A DNA stretch of 64,000 nucleotides from the NCBI RefSeq assembly GCF_003073045.1, contig NC_037592.1:18371844-18435843 (forward strand). The letters are read 5' to 3'. The notes under the pieces were generated by a model. It made no database searches. It was not told the DNA's origin and saw nothing but the letters and a program-made list of their open reading frames with translations. The translations under genes and the position numbers were made by a program. Origin of the DNA: Pomacea canaliculata. Its lineage: Eukaryota; Mollusca; Gastropoda; Architaenioglossa; Ampullariidae. Shown here one piece after another: positions 44,900-57,415 of this stretch; position 1 is the first letter of the stretch, and each line of letters opens with the position of its first letter.

Positions 44900-47800
44900 T
44901 TCCTAAATTTAAAAAAAAAAAAAGTCCTGAACAGAATCTGTTTGTGAGACGGATAATTTGTATCCATTGATCAGTAAAGGGACGAGCCACTGCCAACCTC
45001 TACGAATGTGTACATGGATAGAATTGTGCTTTCGTGACTAAACACACACACACACACACATCGGCAGGTTTTGGAGAGTCAGCAGTGATATCAGCAAGAA
45101 AATAACACACAAAACAAGGAAACATTTTATAAAGACGATGAAGGTAAAGTTTTTCTTTTAAAATTGATATGACTCTGATACAATGCTTTATAGAATATCA
45201 AATGTAATTTTAACAGGTTTTAGTTCTGTTTTTAGTTCCATCCAAATTCTGTCATAGATAAATGTGTGCTGAAATGATCATTTATATATTGCGTCCAGCA
45301 GACAGATGTACACTTCAATGATTGTTTTCTGCGCAGGACATTTGGCCTTTTTTGGTCTAAATTGACCGCTTAATGGCTTTGAAGTCCTGTATATGTTACT
45401 GTGTGGTTAATATATAAAGTTACAATCCTTGATGTTATAGCGAAGCCAACTCCTTGTTGTAAATATAAATAGGTGATTGGCTGCCTCACACATATTGGTG
45501 CACGCGCAGACACACACACACACTGGCACAAGCTGAAACCAACAATTCCTGTAAATGAAAATGGATTTAATGGCAAACATGGGAGCTTACACAAAATGCA
45601 ATCATTTACCAATTTTGGAACACAAATCTTGCTATGCTATATATATATACACACACAAAAACTTTGTATGGTACCTATCTGGTGGTTCTGCCTTTTCTTC
45701 TGATTTTGATTAGCATCACACAATCAATGTATGACAGATAACAAAATAAATTTAGGAGAACTGTGATGGTATGTAAGTTAAATTTTTAGCTATCTTGCAA
45801 GTCATGACGTTGAAAAATGAACAAAGCAGCAGGATTAACCTAGGATTAGATAAATTGGTTACCTAGCACAATTGCTCCTATACTAGAGACTACTAACTGT
45901 AGTTGACAAAAAAAGGGACACTCTAATACTGTCTAAAATATCAAGCTGTATGGTATGTAAAAAGTAACCATTTTACTAACCCTGTAAAGTACAACACACA
46001 ACCATCAGCATTTCAAACATTTGAAGAGGAAGGAAGGCATGCTAGATTATTTTGGTGACTTATTCTGGGCCTATATATAAGGACACAATGGAAAGACACT
46101 ACTTATCTGTGCCTTGGGTCCCTTTAGTAATTTTTTTTTAATTTGTGCAGCCTCTATCACAGACCTGGGCAAACGCCGGCCCGCGGGCCGCCTCCGTCTC
46201 TGAGCCACCAGTGTATTGGGTAAATTTGAGAACTATATTAGTCCGGCCCTCTAGAACCATTCCAGTTTCTCATCCGGCCCCTTGGGAAAATTAATTGCCC
46301 ACCCCTGCTCTATCAGCAAAAATGATTCTGTTGACTTAACATGGGCAACAAACATTTCAGTCACACCACAACAGTAAATGTCATTTTGTTGATTTTGCAG
46401 GCTGTGCACATAAGATTAGTTACAACTCAACCAATGCACAAATGGTAAGGCCCCTAAAGGTGACTGCTCCCACTTCACATGCCACCATTCACTGGAAGTG
46501 TCTGTACTGTAGCAGCACCCAGCGAAAGCTATGGATCATCTTTTTAAAGAAACCAGTCAACAGGTTAAAAAAAACTAAAAAACAAAAATTCAACAAGGGA
46601 TGGTAATAGACTGCTTTAATTGATAAGGAGATGCAGGAGATGTACGCTGAGGATGAACTTATTGTGAAAAATATGGTTTTGATTAAGATTTAGTGGACCA
46701 ATGTCAGACTGGCACAGCTCAGTAAATATTTTGAATTTAAAAAATTGAAAGCTGCAACTACCTGAAGAAGAAGCTTTAAAAATATTTCAGTTTGGACTGT
46801 ATTAAGAGCAAAAAGTGAGAGGAAAGTAAAAATTGAGGTTCACCCAGATTATTGGACTATTTTACATTTACAATCACTGAAGATGGTACATGCTGCAGTG
46901 GCATAGGAAAGATGCTTTGCTTGATGGGGGAAAGGGGGTTAGCAAACGTCATGCTGACAGTGAATATTGTTCACATTTATTCATCCTCTGTACTGTTTTG
47001 AAGGGGAAGCTTTCCCCCTTACTCCCCCCCTTCCCCTGATTCCTAATCCACTGTACTGAGGTTTCTTGCACTGTGGAGTTCTAGCCCTATGCTCCTGTTT
47101 TTAGTCATAGTTTTCAGTGTACTCACTATTCTATGTTTATGTGCTTTATGTCAATGCTAGAACAAGTCTTCTTATAACCAACTTTGCAATTTGTGTTTAG
47201 ATTATTACACTTGTATTCAAAATGTGTTATCACATGTCTTGAAATATTTTTTTGATTATCACTTTAATTTTTTGTGGGCTTCCTTGACTTCTGATACATT
47301 TTGATTTTTTATCTCCAATTTAAGTAGACCTTAGTATTCAAAAAGTCACTTTTGTATTGAAAAAGATATATTCCTAACTCAGTCTATAATTAAAAATTCT
47401 TATATGTGCTTATTACATTCTTTGTGAACCCAGTTTTCATACTTTATTCTGAGAAAAGAAGTAACAGTGAAATTTGTTGTTGTGAATCCACCAAAAAAGT
47501 TTGCAACATAGTCTTTAAAATAAGTCAAACTATGATGCACTTACAGTAAGTAAAAAAAAAAAACAGCAGTCTTTATGTTTACTGATTTTTAACACAAACA
47601 CTTCCACTTATACACCCTATCTAGGCAAAATTATCATGACTGTTATATGCATGCATTTGATAAGCAGAAAGAACAGAAGGTCAAATGGGAAGCATGTGTT
47701 CTAAATAATCTTCCATTTTATGTTCTGATTTATGAGAAAAAAAGACTCACCACTGGAAATATCTCTCAACCATTCTTGTTAAGCGACCAGATGACCTCAC

Positions 47801-50640
47801 AGCACCATTATCTCCCTCATTCAACTCAAATCCGAAGAATGTGATTTATCCGAATCTGAATGTGCTATCCAAATTCTAGTCAAAACATTATGCAAAACAG
47901 TGCAGGAAATGCTGAACTTGAGTTCAAATTCTGGGTCATATATTTCCAAAAACGGAAAAAACTGACCCTGGCCCAGTCTACGACACAGTTTGTGCTTATG
48001 TAAGCATTACAGATCAGCTGGCTGTTGATCATAATCTGGAAGGACTGCAGCATAAAATGTCAGTGCTACCATCAGCTGCCTGATAGGCGGTAAGGTAGTG
48101 AATGTTCTTTTGTATCAAGTCGCCGGAATCGAAAAGAGCAGACAACTCTTCGTCGTTGTATAGAGCAAAACGAATTCGTCAATCACGAAATATACGTTCT
48201 CTCCTCAAACGTCGTTTAAACATTAGTCTAAAACACACAGTCATCTCCCCGCCATCTTCTTTCAATCTCCAAAGGAAGAAATCAGAAATGGACTAACTTA
48301 CAGGAGGCCGATTTTTCAACATTTTCGCCCTACGTAGGAGTACATGGTGCTGACTTTTACAAGCGGTAGGTGTTCCCTGTTTTATACCCCGACCCTGATG
48401 TAGGGTGGAGATCACAGGCGGTGGCAACTACCCGCGAAATAAAACGTCTTTCTAAGCCGAGTGCTTGCTGTGGCGTTTAGATACCTGGGAAAACGGTTTG
48501 CAAATGAACATACTGACAGCGTTAGGACCGACAATTGAATGTACTCTCCATAAATGAAAAAAAAATAAAGGGAAAGGATAAACAGCGGAAATGACACAAA
48601 CACGAACACAATTATATTTTAAAACTTTATTTTTATTGGGTTCGTCTATCTTTATATCTTTCTTTACTCATAAGGGATGACAATATTCAACATTTTCTAT
48701 TTACTCCCCTGGTACTGACACAAAATACTCATCATCCAATCAAGTAGCCAGCGTCGACGAGAGAGAGAGAGAGAGACAACCCCTACCGATTCCTTGTCCC
48801 CTCCTACAAGTGGGCTGGTGGACATGTGACTAAACCCCACCGGCCGTAAACTTGGTAGACAGGTGAGGGAGCCCCTGAGGTATCACTATTGTGAATGTTA
48901 CTTCCCACACGACAAGATGAATCTGTGATCTTGGGACTTTTTAAAAATTTTTTTCCAGATGATTTTGTATTAGTTTTAGATTTTACGAAGTTACACAATT
49001 AGGTTTTCATCTCGTTTGTTTAAATTGCTGTCATGTTTTTTTTATCTGTATAAGATTTTTTTTTAACAATTATTCTGTAATCTTTTATTTTAACGGGTGT
49101 GTGAAGTTTTGGGTTAAGTAGTGAAGTATTTAACACGTTTTGTGCACGGCGGTGCGTATTTATTGTATATAGCATAAAACGGATGTATTAGAGACTCTTG
49201 TATGGAAGGTAATAAGCTGTTTGAGATTGCTTTGGGAATTTTTTTTCTTTGATATTAAATTTACCTTTGTTGCTGAAATAATGACACTGCAAATAGGAGT
49301 GACGTCAACAGCTGAAGCATGGCGACTGAGGACAGCACCTGCTGAATATGTCAGTAACCTCCCATGAAAATATCTCATCGGTTGCTTTAATTAACATATC
49401 CACAACCGTATTTGTAGTATAATAATAAATTACTACATATTTATAGACAAACCTCGATGCGTGTAAGCCTTGGAAATTGTGTAATTTGCAATAATTTGGA
49501 TCATGAAATGTAGGCCAGTAGGTAAATTACAATATCTGTATTATAAAAAATAAATTAGTTCAAAGTGGTACTCACTGTATTTGTAGATGTCTTTATAAAC
49601 GAGGCTCCACGTGGTCAAAACTGTAGCGTGGCAATAGCCTACGACACATTAAATCGAAAAGGATGCATACTGCTCACTGACGTACTTACGCATGTGAGTT
49701 TTTAATTTCAGATGTTTGCGACATTGCTGTTTAATTTGTTCTCATACTTAATTTTTTTTTTTAAATTGTACAAACTTTAACATACCAAGTGGCAAAGAAA
49801 GATGTTGAGCCAGTAGTCTTGCTTAAAAAAACCCCATGTATTGCAATCAGTTACTCCTCAAAATTTAAATGTGTTGAAATATGTACAGCTTAAAAGTACT
49901 GTAAATGTTACATATATAACAAGGTTATTTAAAAAGCAAGCAATTTAAGCTTGCAGTTATTTTTAAAATAGCTCTTTTTCCTTTAGTTTTCTTATTGTCA
50001 AGTGCATATCTTACATTGGTACATTGGTAAGAGTTTGTTATGTGAGATTGTTCTGAAAACGCTATTACTCGTTTCTTAACAAGAAAAAAAAAAAGCAGGA
50101 ATTTAAGCATATGTACACATATAAGTTTAAATTATAACGTAGATATAAATATATAAAGTAACCTACTGCACTGTTATTGCGCCCAGGCGCTGTCACAGCT
50201 AGTCAACCGTTGCTGCAGTCTGCCGCTGTACAGTTGGCTGACGCCTGCTAAAAGACAGGGACGTCATATCAGCTGCTGCGCCGTGGAGCAAAGATTAATG
50301 TCATGTAGATAAAGGCAGATATTTCTTACAAACCTTTCGGCAAGTATGTCTGCATATTGTTTGCTGAGACGTTTAGCATCTTATATTACGCCTCTTCCGT
50401 TGTTTGGCGGCTCTGTCTGCCCGGAATGCTTGCATGCGGTTTTTGATTTGTTGCATTCACTTCAACAATCGTTGTGCGTCCAGACAGTGCTTTTTAAACA
50501 CATGTTTCGACGATGTAATGCTCTAGTCCTGCTTTAACGTCTTTCCTTGAATGCCTTAATTAAACGATTGACATACAAACGATTAAATTAAAATCTACAC
50601 TGTTATCCATGATTGGAGTGATTTCTACTTAATGATTAAT
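44900..50640. other. gene-poor region
   Basis: No supportable exon was found in 5.7 kb. It contains a (CA)n run near 45,045-45,060, the hAT-type MITE at 46,160-46,307, and a G-rich patch near 48.8 kb that may be an old repeat. Confidence 0.5.
46160..46307. mobile_element. 148-bp hAT-type MITE with intact 8-bp target duplication
   Basis: The left end CAGACCTGGGCAAACGCCGG and the inverted right end TTAATTGCCCACCCCTG form imperfect terminal repeats of the CAGRSSTGGGCAA type common to hAT elements. The flanks are identical 8-mers CTCTATCA at 46,152-46,159 and 46,308-46,315, the hAT target-site length. The interior is rich in GGCCC/CCGGCC and cannot code for a transposase. The perfect duplication suggests a fairly recent insertion. 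Confidence 0.88.
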
Positions 50641-50730
50641 ATGATTTCATGTAGGTTTTATTTCTCACGTTGATTTCTACCTGGTTTAATGTCCTGACTG
50701 CATTCTTCCTATGAGGAACTGGCTATTGTG

Positions 50731-50842
50731 TCACATCACCGCCCCATCTTCGTGTTTTGTTTCTTCGCTGCAGTGTGACTTAATCTTTCTCTGCAGAGCA
50801 CTGAGCTCGTCTTCTCGTAAAGCAGTTTGACTCAGGCTGACA
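50731..50842 (-). CDS. possible 3' terminal exon of an unidentified gene
   Basis: After a strong acceptor (CTCTTTCCAG) the minus strand reads VSLSQTALREDELSALQRKI, then KSHCSEETKHEDGAVM and a stop at 50,731. An AATAAA on the same strand follows about 75 bp on (near 50,654). Composition is more coding-like than the surroundings. No domain is recognised, and the next exon upstream is not certain. Confidence 0.3.
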
Positions 50843-50949
50843 CTGGAAAGAGACGTAAGACAGCAGAGAACATAGCTGTCAACTCCAACTTTTACAAGCA
50901 TGAGTGGCATAACAGTTTCATCCAAAGTCCTAACATTTCATGGTGTAGT

Positions 50950-53900
50950 AGCAGAAAAGTCATCCAAGAGTTAAATCTGTGCTGCTAATACAGAGGTAAA
51001 ATGGCGCAGGTGTGGCAGACGAGACCGCTAGTCAAGCATTTGAAGTGATTGATGAAAAAAATGTTACATGGCGCAGGCATAGAGGAATAATCCAGAAGAT
51101 GGCAAGTGGCGTAGCTGAAGCACAGATCAAACAATAAACACAAAGAGTAACTCAGATCTACGAAAAATACGAAACTAAATGGAGATCTGTCACCCTGTAG
51201 TCAGTCAGGCAAAGGGACATCACTCTCACACACACATAACTTGACATAAGTATATTAGGAATCTTGCAGATTATACTCATCATATGTAAGTCGTATTCTA
51301 ATAGTTTTTATTAGTTCACTGCAGATTTTTTTAAAGGCAGGAATTAAGAATTGTAAATTCCTGACCTACAAGATACGGTTGTGTCCTAGTATGCTCGCGA
51401 TTTTTAGACACAAGTTTAGGCAAGGGACTGTACTATTACTAAAGACAGCCATGACAAAAAACGCATATGAAGATCGTGTTGGTGTGTTAATTACTACATC
51501 CAAACAGCATGCATACGACAAATTACAATCAGTCGCTATGTGGAGTTTGTCTTTCAGCTAGTTTATATATACATATGCAGGTAAATATCAGGTTATATGG
51601 AAGAATTCAAAGTAACTATAAGCTAACTTTGCTAAAACACAGTTACCTTGATTCTTTGTAATGTGTGTTTATGTGTGTGTATGTGTGTTGCCTGCACTTT
51701 TAAAAGTACTATGCTTATATATTTTATTATTATTAAAATATCTCAAACGTAAACATTTTGTGTAGACTCATAATACACATTACTATGTAAGACCAAAAGC
51801 ATGCCACGTTTATTAGCATTCACGTCTGCAAATGTGTTGTAATTTGTAATTTCAGAACTCGGACAACAATCTTCGAGGGCTTACATGTAAAGGGACACAA
51901 CCGCGACATAAAAAAAAACTTTCTTAATAATGTGTACAAAGGTTTTCTCCCGTGAAATGTATATAAAAAATAAGCGTATTAAATGCGATAAGACGAAGAT
52001 TCTGACACGTGTCCAACCTTACGCAGAAAAAAAGTAAATAAAAAGTCAAAAAAGGAAGCAATGTGCTTTATCTTGGCAAGCAATCATGAAATGGAAACAA
52101 AGCAAGCGGTCTTAGGTGACATAATATTGATATGCTATTACATGAGATTGGGGCTAACTGGGAAGCGTTTTTCCCTCAAAAAAAAAAAAAAAAACAGCAT
52201 CGATAACATACAGAGGCATCTAACAGCGAAAAATAAACTCTGCAATTTGTGGGGAAAAACCCTGCTTTTTACATTGTGAGGACCACGGCCATTGGAAGAG
52301 TTGGGTCAACAGATCACTTCACCGCTGTCTCTTCAAACGCTGGGGGTAGCCAAACTTTTCACTGAATCGTAAGAAAAGAAGCCTCACCGAGGCGGCACCG
52401 AGGCGGCTAACATTTCTTTCACAGAAAGTGTCAATAACAGAGCAGACTTTTCTTTACCTTTGTGTGTATGTTAAATGCATGTGTTGGGGCTAGTATTAAT
52501 GGGAAATAGTTTAGGTCGTTTGTTCTTTGAAAGTTTACCTGTAATGTTCTTTGAATAAGGTGTGCTATTGACAGTTGTTATTTTTGTCGCTATTTGTTGC
52601 TATTTGTTGACTGTAGCGGTTTTGTTATGAACAATTTCAGAAAACTTGAAGATGATATGGATCTTAAACATTTTTGTATTTTACAATGCTTAGATGATCT
52701 CTCTCTCTCTCCCTCTCCCTCTCTCTCTCTCTCTCTCACGATCATTTCTCAGTAATTGCTCATGAATGTTAATGCAAAATAAGCACTGGATTTAACTTTG
52801 TCGGTGAAGTAATACCTACTCCACGGCAGCCCCTTTGATTCGCCTCCAGCAGGTAAAATTCGGGCATGCACCAAGTGACAAAGACCACCCATGCACTAGG
52901 ATCAAGTGCTCCTATAGCAGTGTTGGGAGTATTACACAAAGCACTACACTGGTCAATTGTTGGCATGTGTCAAACAGGATGTCTTGCCACAGCTTCTGTA
53001 CACATGGGCAGGGCCATAACAACTACTTCTTTCTGGCTCCCACATAACTGTAATTAGGGAGTAGTCCCACATGTACCTCAATTCGTCCTGGTACAATATA
53101 TTTGAGAAGGAAGACTTCCTTGAGCTTCTGTACATATGGGTTTGGTAAGAAGAATTCTTTTTAACCAAGCATTCTTGAGCTGTTTCGGTGATTGGGTAGT
53201 TGCCTCACTGATATTGTACTGCTGTTAGTAATGTTGCTCACACTCTGTTAAACACGAAATGTCCGGCATTTACTCAACAAATACTAATTCCTTTGTCGTT
53301 GGCAAAACTACCTATGAAAGATGCTTTTTCACACACGATACGAAGAAAGTGAGTATTAAAAATATGACTTGGTTCGGGGAAACTTTGCTATCAGAAAAAT
53401 TTCATAAAATGTTTTGTAAAGATACGAGAAATGTAGCAAAGGGAGTCTTTCCACGAGAAAAGCTAAACATATATTTAGGTGTAAAGATCTGATGTACTAA
53501 ATAATAAACTGTTAAAACTTTCACAGCTGTTATGAAAACTTTCGTCTTACACTTTGTATCTGAAATATTTTACAGCACCGATAGAGATTGTCAATACCGT
53601 TATACACATTTGACTACACAGCACCAGTAGGTGTAAATACACACACACGAACAGATGCTTACATGCATGCGCTTGCAACCTTAAAAATGTCCATATCAGT
53701 TTTCAGGATGGCTAGATTGGTGTTTTACGCATAAAGATTTACGAATAAAGTTAAAAGAGCTAGAACAAGATGAATTTGGCTTTATATCCGAGTTATATCT
53801 CAGGGTCAATGAGTCTATATAGACAGAGAGACGTGGTATAAATAAAAAAGTGAGAGAGACATAGGTGATGGTCTATGAAAACCCTATTTTACTCCGTGCA

Positions 53901-54650
53901 CGAGGGAGTTGAAATTCAAAAACGTAGTAAATCTTCGTGGAAAAGAAAACAGACTGCTACTTAAGAATTTAAGTAAACTTAGCCCACACAGCAAATGTGC
54001 TCCGAAAATAAACAGAAGCTGTGCCGGAGGCTTGCTGCAATGTGTGCATGATTCTTAATCAAGTACTTCAAACAACAAAGGTGTTCATTTTAAGGAGATT
54101 GCGTTTTCTTCTAAACGGACACGCTTCCTTCTGGGGAGCGTCAATTAAGACCGTTCTTGCCCCGACTTCTTGCGGTATCTTCCTTAAATGTCAAGTATAG
54201 ACAGCAAAATCGTCTCGACCTTGTCTAGCGCTTTGGTAAACATTGGATCATAGAACCTCCCTGCGATTAAGTGGCAAGATCGGCAGATGAATACTGGATG
54301 ATGGTCTGTGAAGCCTACTCACTTCGTGTGTGTCTGAAGACTGTATCCGACACAAAGAATCCAGTTTTCATCAGCTGCTGGCTGCCACACCGTTTAGTCA
54401 CACCAAGGAGCGAGACAAACATCCGTCACAATGGTTATTCCAGTCTTTAAAAGGCGTTATTGTACAGCTGGTCGTCAGAATTCGGGAAAGGAGTTTACAG
54501 CTCAATTAAATAAAAAGAAAAAAGAAAAGAAAAGAAAAGCAAGAAACGCGATGCAAAAGCACCAAATGCACTTCACTATTAAGAATAAAGCACAGCAGAG
54601 TTTAGAGTAGCTTTGTGTTTGGCAGAAATTTATGTCCTCACATCACCGCA
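50950..54650. other. gene-poor region
   Basis: No exon is supported. A (CT)n run lies at about 52,697-52,737 and several GT-rich patches are present. A plus-strand 77-codon frame at 53,259-53,492 has no splice support or recognisable motif. Confidence 0.45.
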
Positions 54651-54665
54651 AAGCGTTGTATTCAC

Positions 54666-54890
54666 CTCATACTTAATTGAGTGTGTGATTTCCCAAACAA
54701 TTCGAAATTAGTCTGCTCACATTTAGCTGCCCGGATGTACAACGTGCACGTGTCCGGCGTCGTGTGACGGGACCACGAATAACAGCAGGTGGCGAGCTGC
54801 TCACTGCAGGTGGAGCGGTAATGCAGCGACATCGACAGGTGCGGGGTCAAAACTGAGGTTTCCCAGTCACCTTTGACCTTAAGGTCTTTG
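54666..54890 (-). CDS. possible cysteine-rich exon (PAN-like?)
   Basis: A GC-richer island on the minus strand reads HLSMSLHYRSTCSEQLATCC, then YSWSRHTTPDTCTLYI and KCEQTNFELF, before a plausible donor TGAG|GTGAAT at 54,665. Cysteine spacing is loosely like PAN/apple domains of invertebrates. The acceptor end is uncertain. It could belong with the terminal exon at 50.7 kb. Function is unknown. Confidence 0.3.
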
Positions 54891-54939
54891 TTAGCAGTGT
54901 GTTTAACCATTAACATTGAGATTTCATGATCTGGTGGGA

Positions 54940-56460
54940 AGGTATCAAAAGTGTCAACCTTTTACCAGTTAAAATTGACTGTATCTCTCTCGCACCCATA
55001 CACACAGACACACACCAACACACGAAAGCACCAACACGCGTATACACACAAGCACACATACAGAGAGAGAGAGTACGTGTGCACGCTTGCTTGCACGTTT
55101 TCAAATATTACCGCACCTTACACACATATGTTTTATGTATCGACAAGAATGTTATGGGGCAAACTACAAAAGTAACGAGAACATGCAAATCTCCTCCTTA
55201 AGTATACATCACTTGCAAACCCTTGTAGGCCACTGTACCAAGAATCTAACCCATAATAGGCGAGATGCTAGGGCATTCTTTGGAAGCTTGCTCGTGTATA
55301 TATCTGCACAGATAAACACCTAAAGACGAACACAAGTTTTCAAGAACAAATATTATGTAGCGGGTCCCTTCGTCACTAGTTTGTGTTTAACAATAATACT
55401 CTCTCGGTGTAACTGTGTGTGCATGTGCGTGCCTGCGTGCTTGTGTGTGTGTCAGCTACGTACAATTACATGTGGATTAAAAACGATTTATTGACGACTT
55501 TACTAGGTGACCCATGAGTCAGATTTTAAGGGCTTTAAAGTGGTAGGCAGTAAGTGCAGGTGGGGTTCTGTAAACCTCCATGTAGTTAAACAAATGTTCT
55601 TGTAGTAGGCTTGAACAATTTCCGCTTAAATTTCAACCAGAGCAAATGCAAATAAAAATAGACGGTTCATAAACAAATTGCCTATAATTTACATACAAAG
55701 GGATGCTTGTACATGGCGACTAGAAATATAGTAATGATAGATAATATATTGCTGAGTTTATCTCCCACTTGTTACAAAATAAAGTCATTGGGCACGACTT
55801 GAAAACATAGTGCTGGGCAGAGAACTATCGTGGTCAGACTGTACTGCCATAACCCTCAGGACTCTTGAACCCTGAACGTTGAAAAGCAGCTGAGATTTCT
55901 TCTGAAGCTTATGACCGTCTTGCAAACTGATGGGGACGAGTTAGTGCCTGTCACCAATACAACAACGATTGACTGTTCTGGATTCAAATCTCGTATTGAG
56001 CAAGGCCAAGCTGTTCTTTTTCTGCATGTGGCATCTGTTTACAGAGCTGGATGGTTGGCTATGATGTAGTCTTAGTTGCTTGCTATGCTTAAAGTACCTA
56101 TCCCCCACCCCTTGCAAACTAATATCATGCAGCCACCAGCATCCGCTAGTGTGTGAAGAGGTCAAGATGTAAGTTCGCCTAGGCTAACACACAGAAAAAG
56201 TCATGCACACGTGGGGGTGTGTTTGTGTGTGTGTGTGCTTTTGTGCGTGCGTGTGTGTGTGCACGTAGACATACGTACATGCACATGCAAGACCTGCTTT
56301 GCCACTTTTCACCTGATAACTCCTGAATGACAAGCAACACAAAGTTTTCAAATACTTCAGAATGTCTTCCTTATGCGGAAAGGCTCAAGATCTCTCGAGA
56401 AAATGACGCCATCCCCGTCCACCTAACGCTGAAAATAAAATAGAAAGTCGTGAACAGGTG
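54940..56460. other. intergenic, microsatellite-rich
   Basis: CA/GT-rich simple repeats lie near 55.0 and 56.2 kb. A box like GGATTCAAATC near 55,980 recalls a tRNA-type B box, but no tRNA or clear SINE structure could be made out. Confidence 0.35.
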
Positions 56461-56477
56461 GGTGGATCTGTGGCCTG

Positions 56478-56613
56478 TATAAAGTCGCCTTGCATCCAGA
56501 TGACAGCGCCATCTATGAGACGTCTGCAGCGCGGAAGGCACAAGAGAAGGAGCGGATACCTGTCAGCTGAGTGTCTACCTTCAACATTGCGACATCGCTC
56601 TCTGGTCGAGAAG
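56478..56613 (+). promoter_or_regulatory. putative TATA promoter and non-coding first exon of the VWA gene
   Basis: TATAAAG at 56,478-56,484 is followed about 30 bp on by a GC-richer stretch that ends at a donor-like GAGAAG|GTGATT (56,613). The coding exon of the gene starts after an acceptor at 57,401 (TTCTCTTCCAG), so a non-coding upstream exon is needed; this one fits in position. No transcript evidence is available. Confidence 0.4.
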
Positions 56614-57035
56614 GTGATTGTCCACCTGTCAATTTTTGGGAAAGCAAAATGGAGGCTTTGTTTGTAAAAAAAAAAAATGGAAAGGAAATGTCTCTAGCAT
56701 TTTAGCAAATTTTGAATATCTTACTGAAATCTCAGTATCTAACATCTATTTGATCTATTTTGCTATTTAAACGTTTCTGGATATAAGCATTACACATTTG
56801 GTATGTGTTTGCTTACTAAAAGATTTGCAGTAGTTGACTGCCAGATTGTGTAGCAAGACACTGGCACTAACCCTGTGTAATCACTTTTCAGACTAAGCAA
56901 CTGAAAAAAGTATAAACAATGTTTACCAGCCACATTAATAATAATTCCACAAAAACAATGAATACTAATATGATTTTGTAAAGATTATTTCTCGCTATTT
57001 TTTAAACGGCCGCGGTGTTACCAATCACCATCCTG

Positions 57036-57200
57036 TCAAAACCACTCAAAATAAGTGTATCTGGTACTTCTAAATGTAAACACTTCTTTTGAACCGTGTT
57101 TGTCTGCATGCGCTACGGGGTCCTTCTTGGGCTCGATGCAAGTATTGAGAGAGTAGCAGGCTGTGTAGTCTCTACCAGCAAACACAAGAGACGTAGTCCC
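57036..57200 (-). other. minus-strand open frame after a good acceptor, unassigned
   Basis: After ACTCGCTTGCAG the minus strand reads TSLVFAGRDYTACYSLNTCI and on to a stop at 57,036. It overlaps the first intron of the VWA gene on the other strand. There is no convincing donor or domain; it may be chance. Confidence 0.2.
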
Positions 57201-57415
57201 TGCAAGCGAGTTATAAAAATGCTGCAACTAATAAAAAAATTTGTTTCGAGCACTGTTTGCTATTAGCAGAAATCAACGACGTATGACCAAGCTAGCTGAG
57301 GAGATACGGTTGTCTTCGTATATGGTGATTACCGCATACACTAAATGTAGTTCTCACAACATAATGATGGTTGACTGAAACTTTTGTTTGTTCTCTTCCA
57401 GCCACCGCCACCAAG

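Noticed and set aside
55920-56170. tRNA-derived SINE or tRNA gene (GGATTCAAATC box)
   Set aside because: Only a B-box-like match is present; no convincing A box, cloverleaf or repeat boundary was found.
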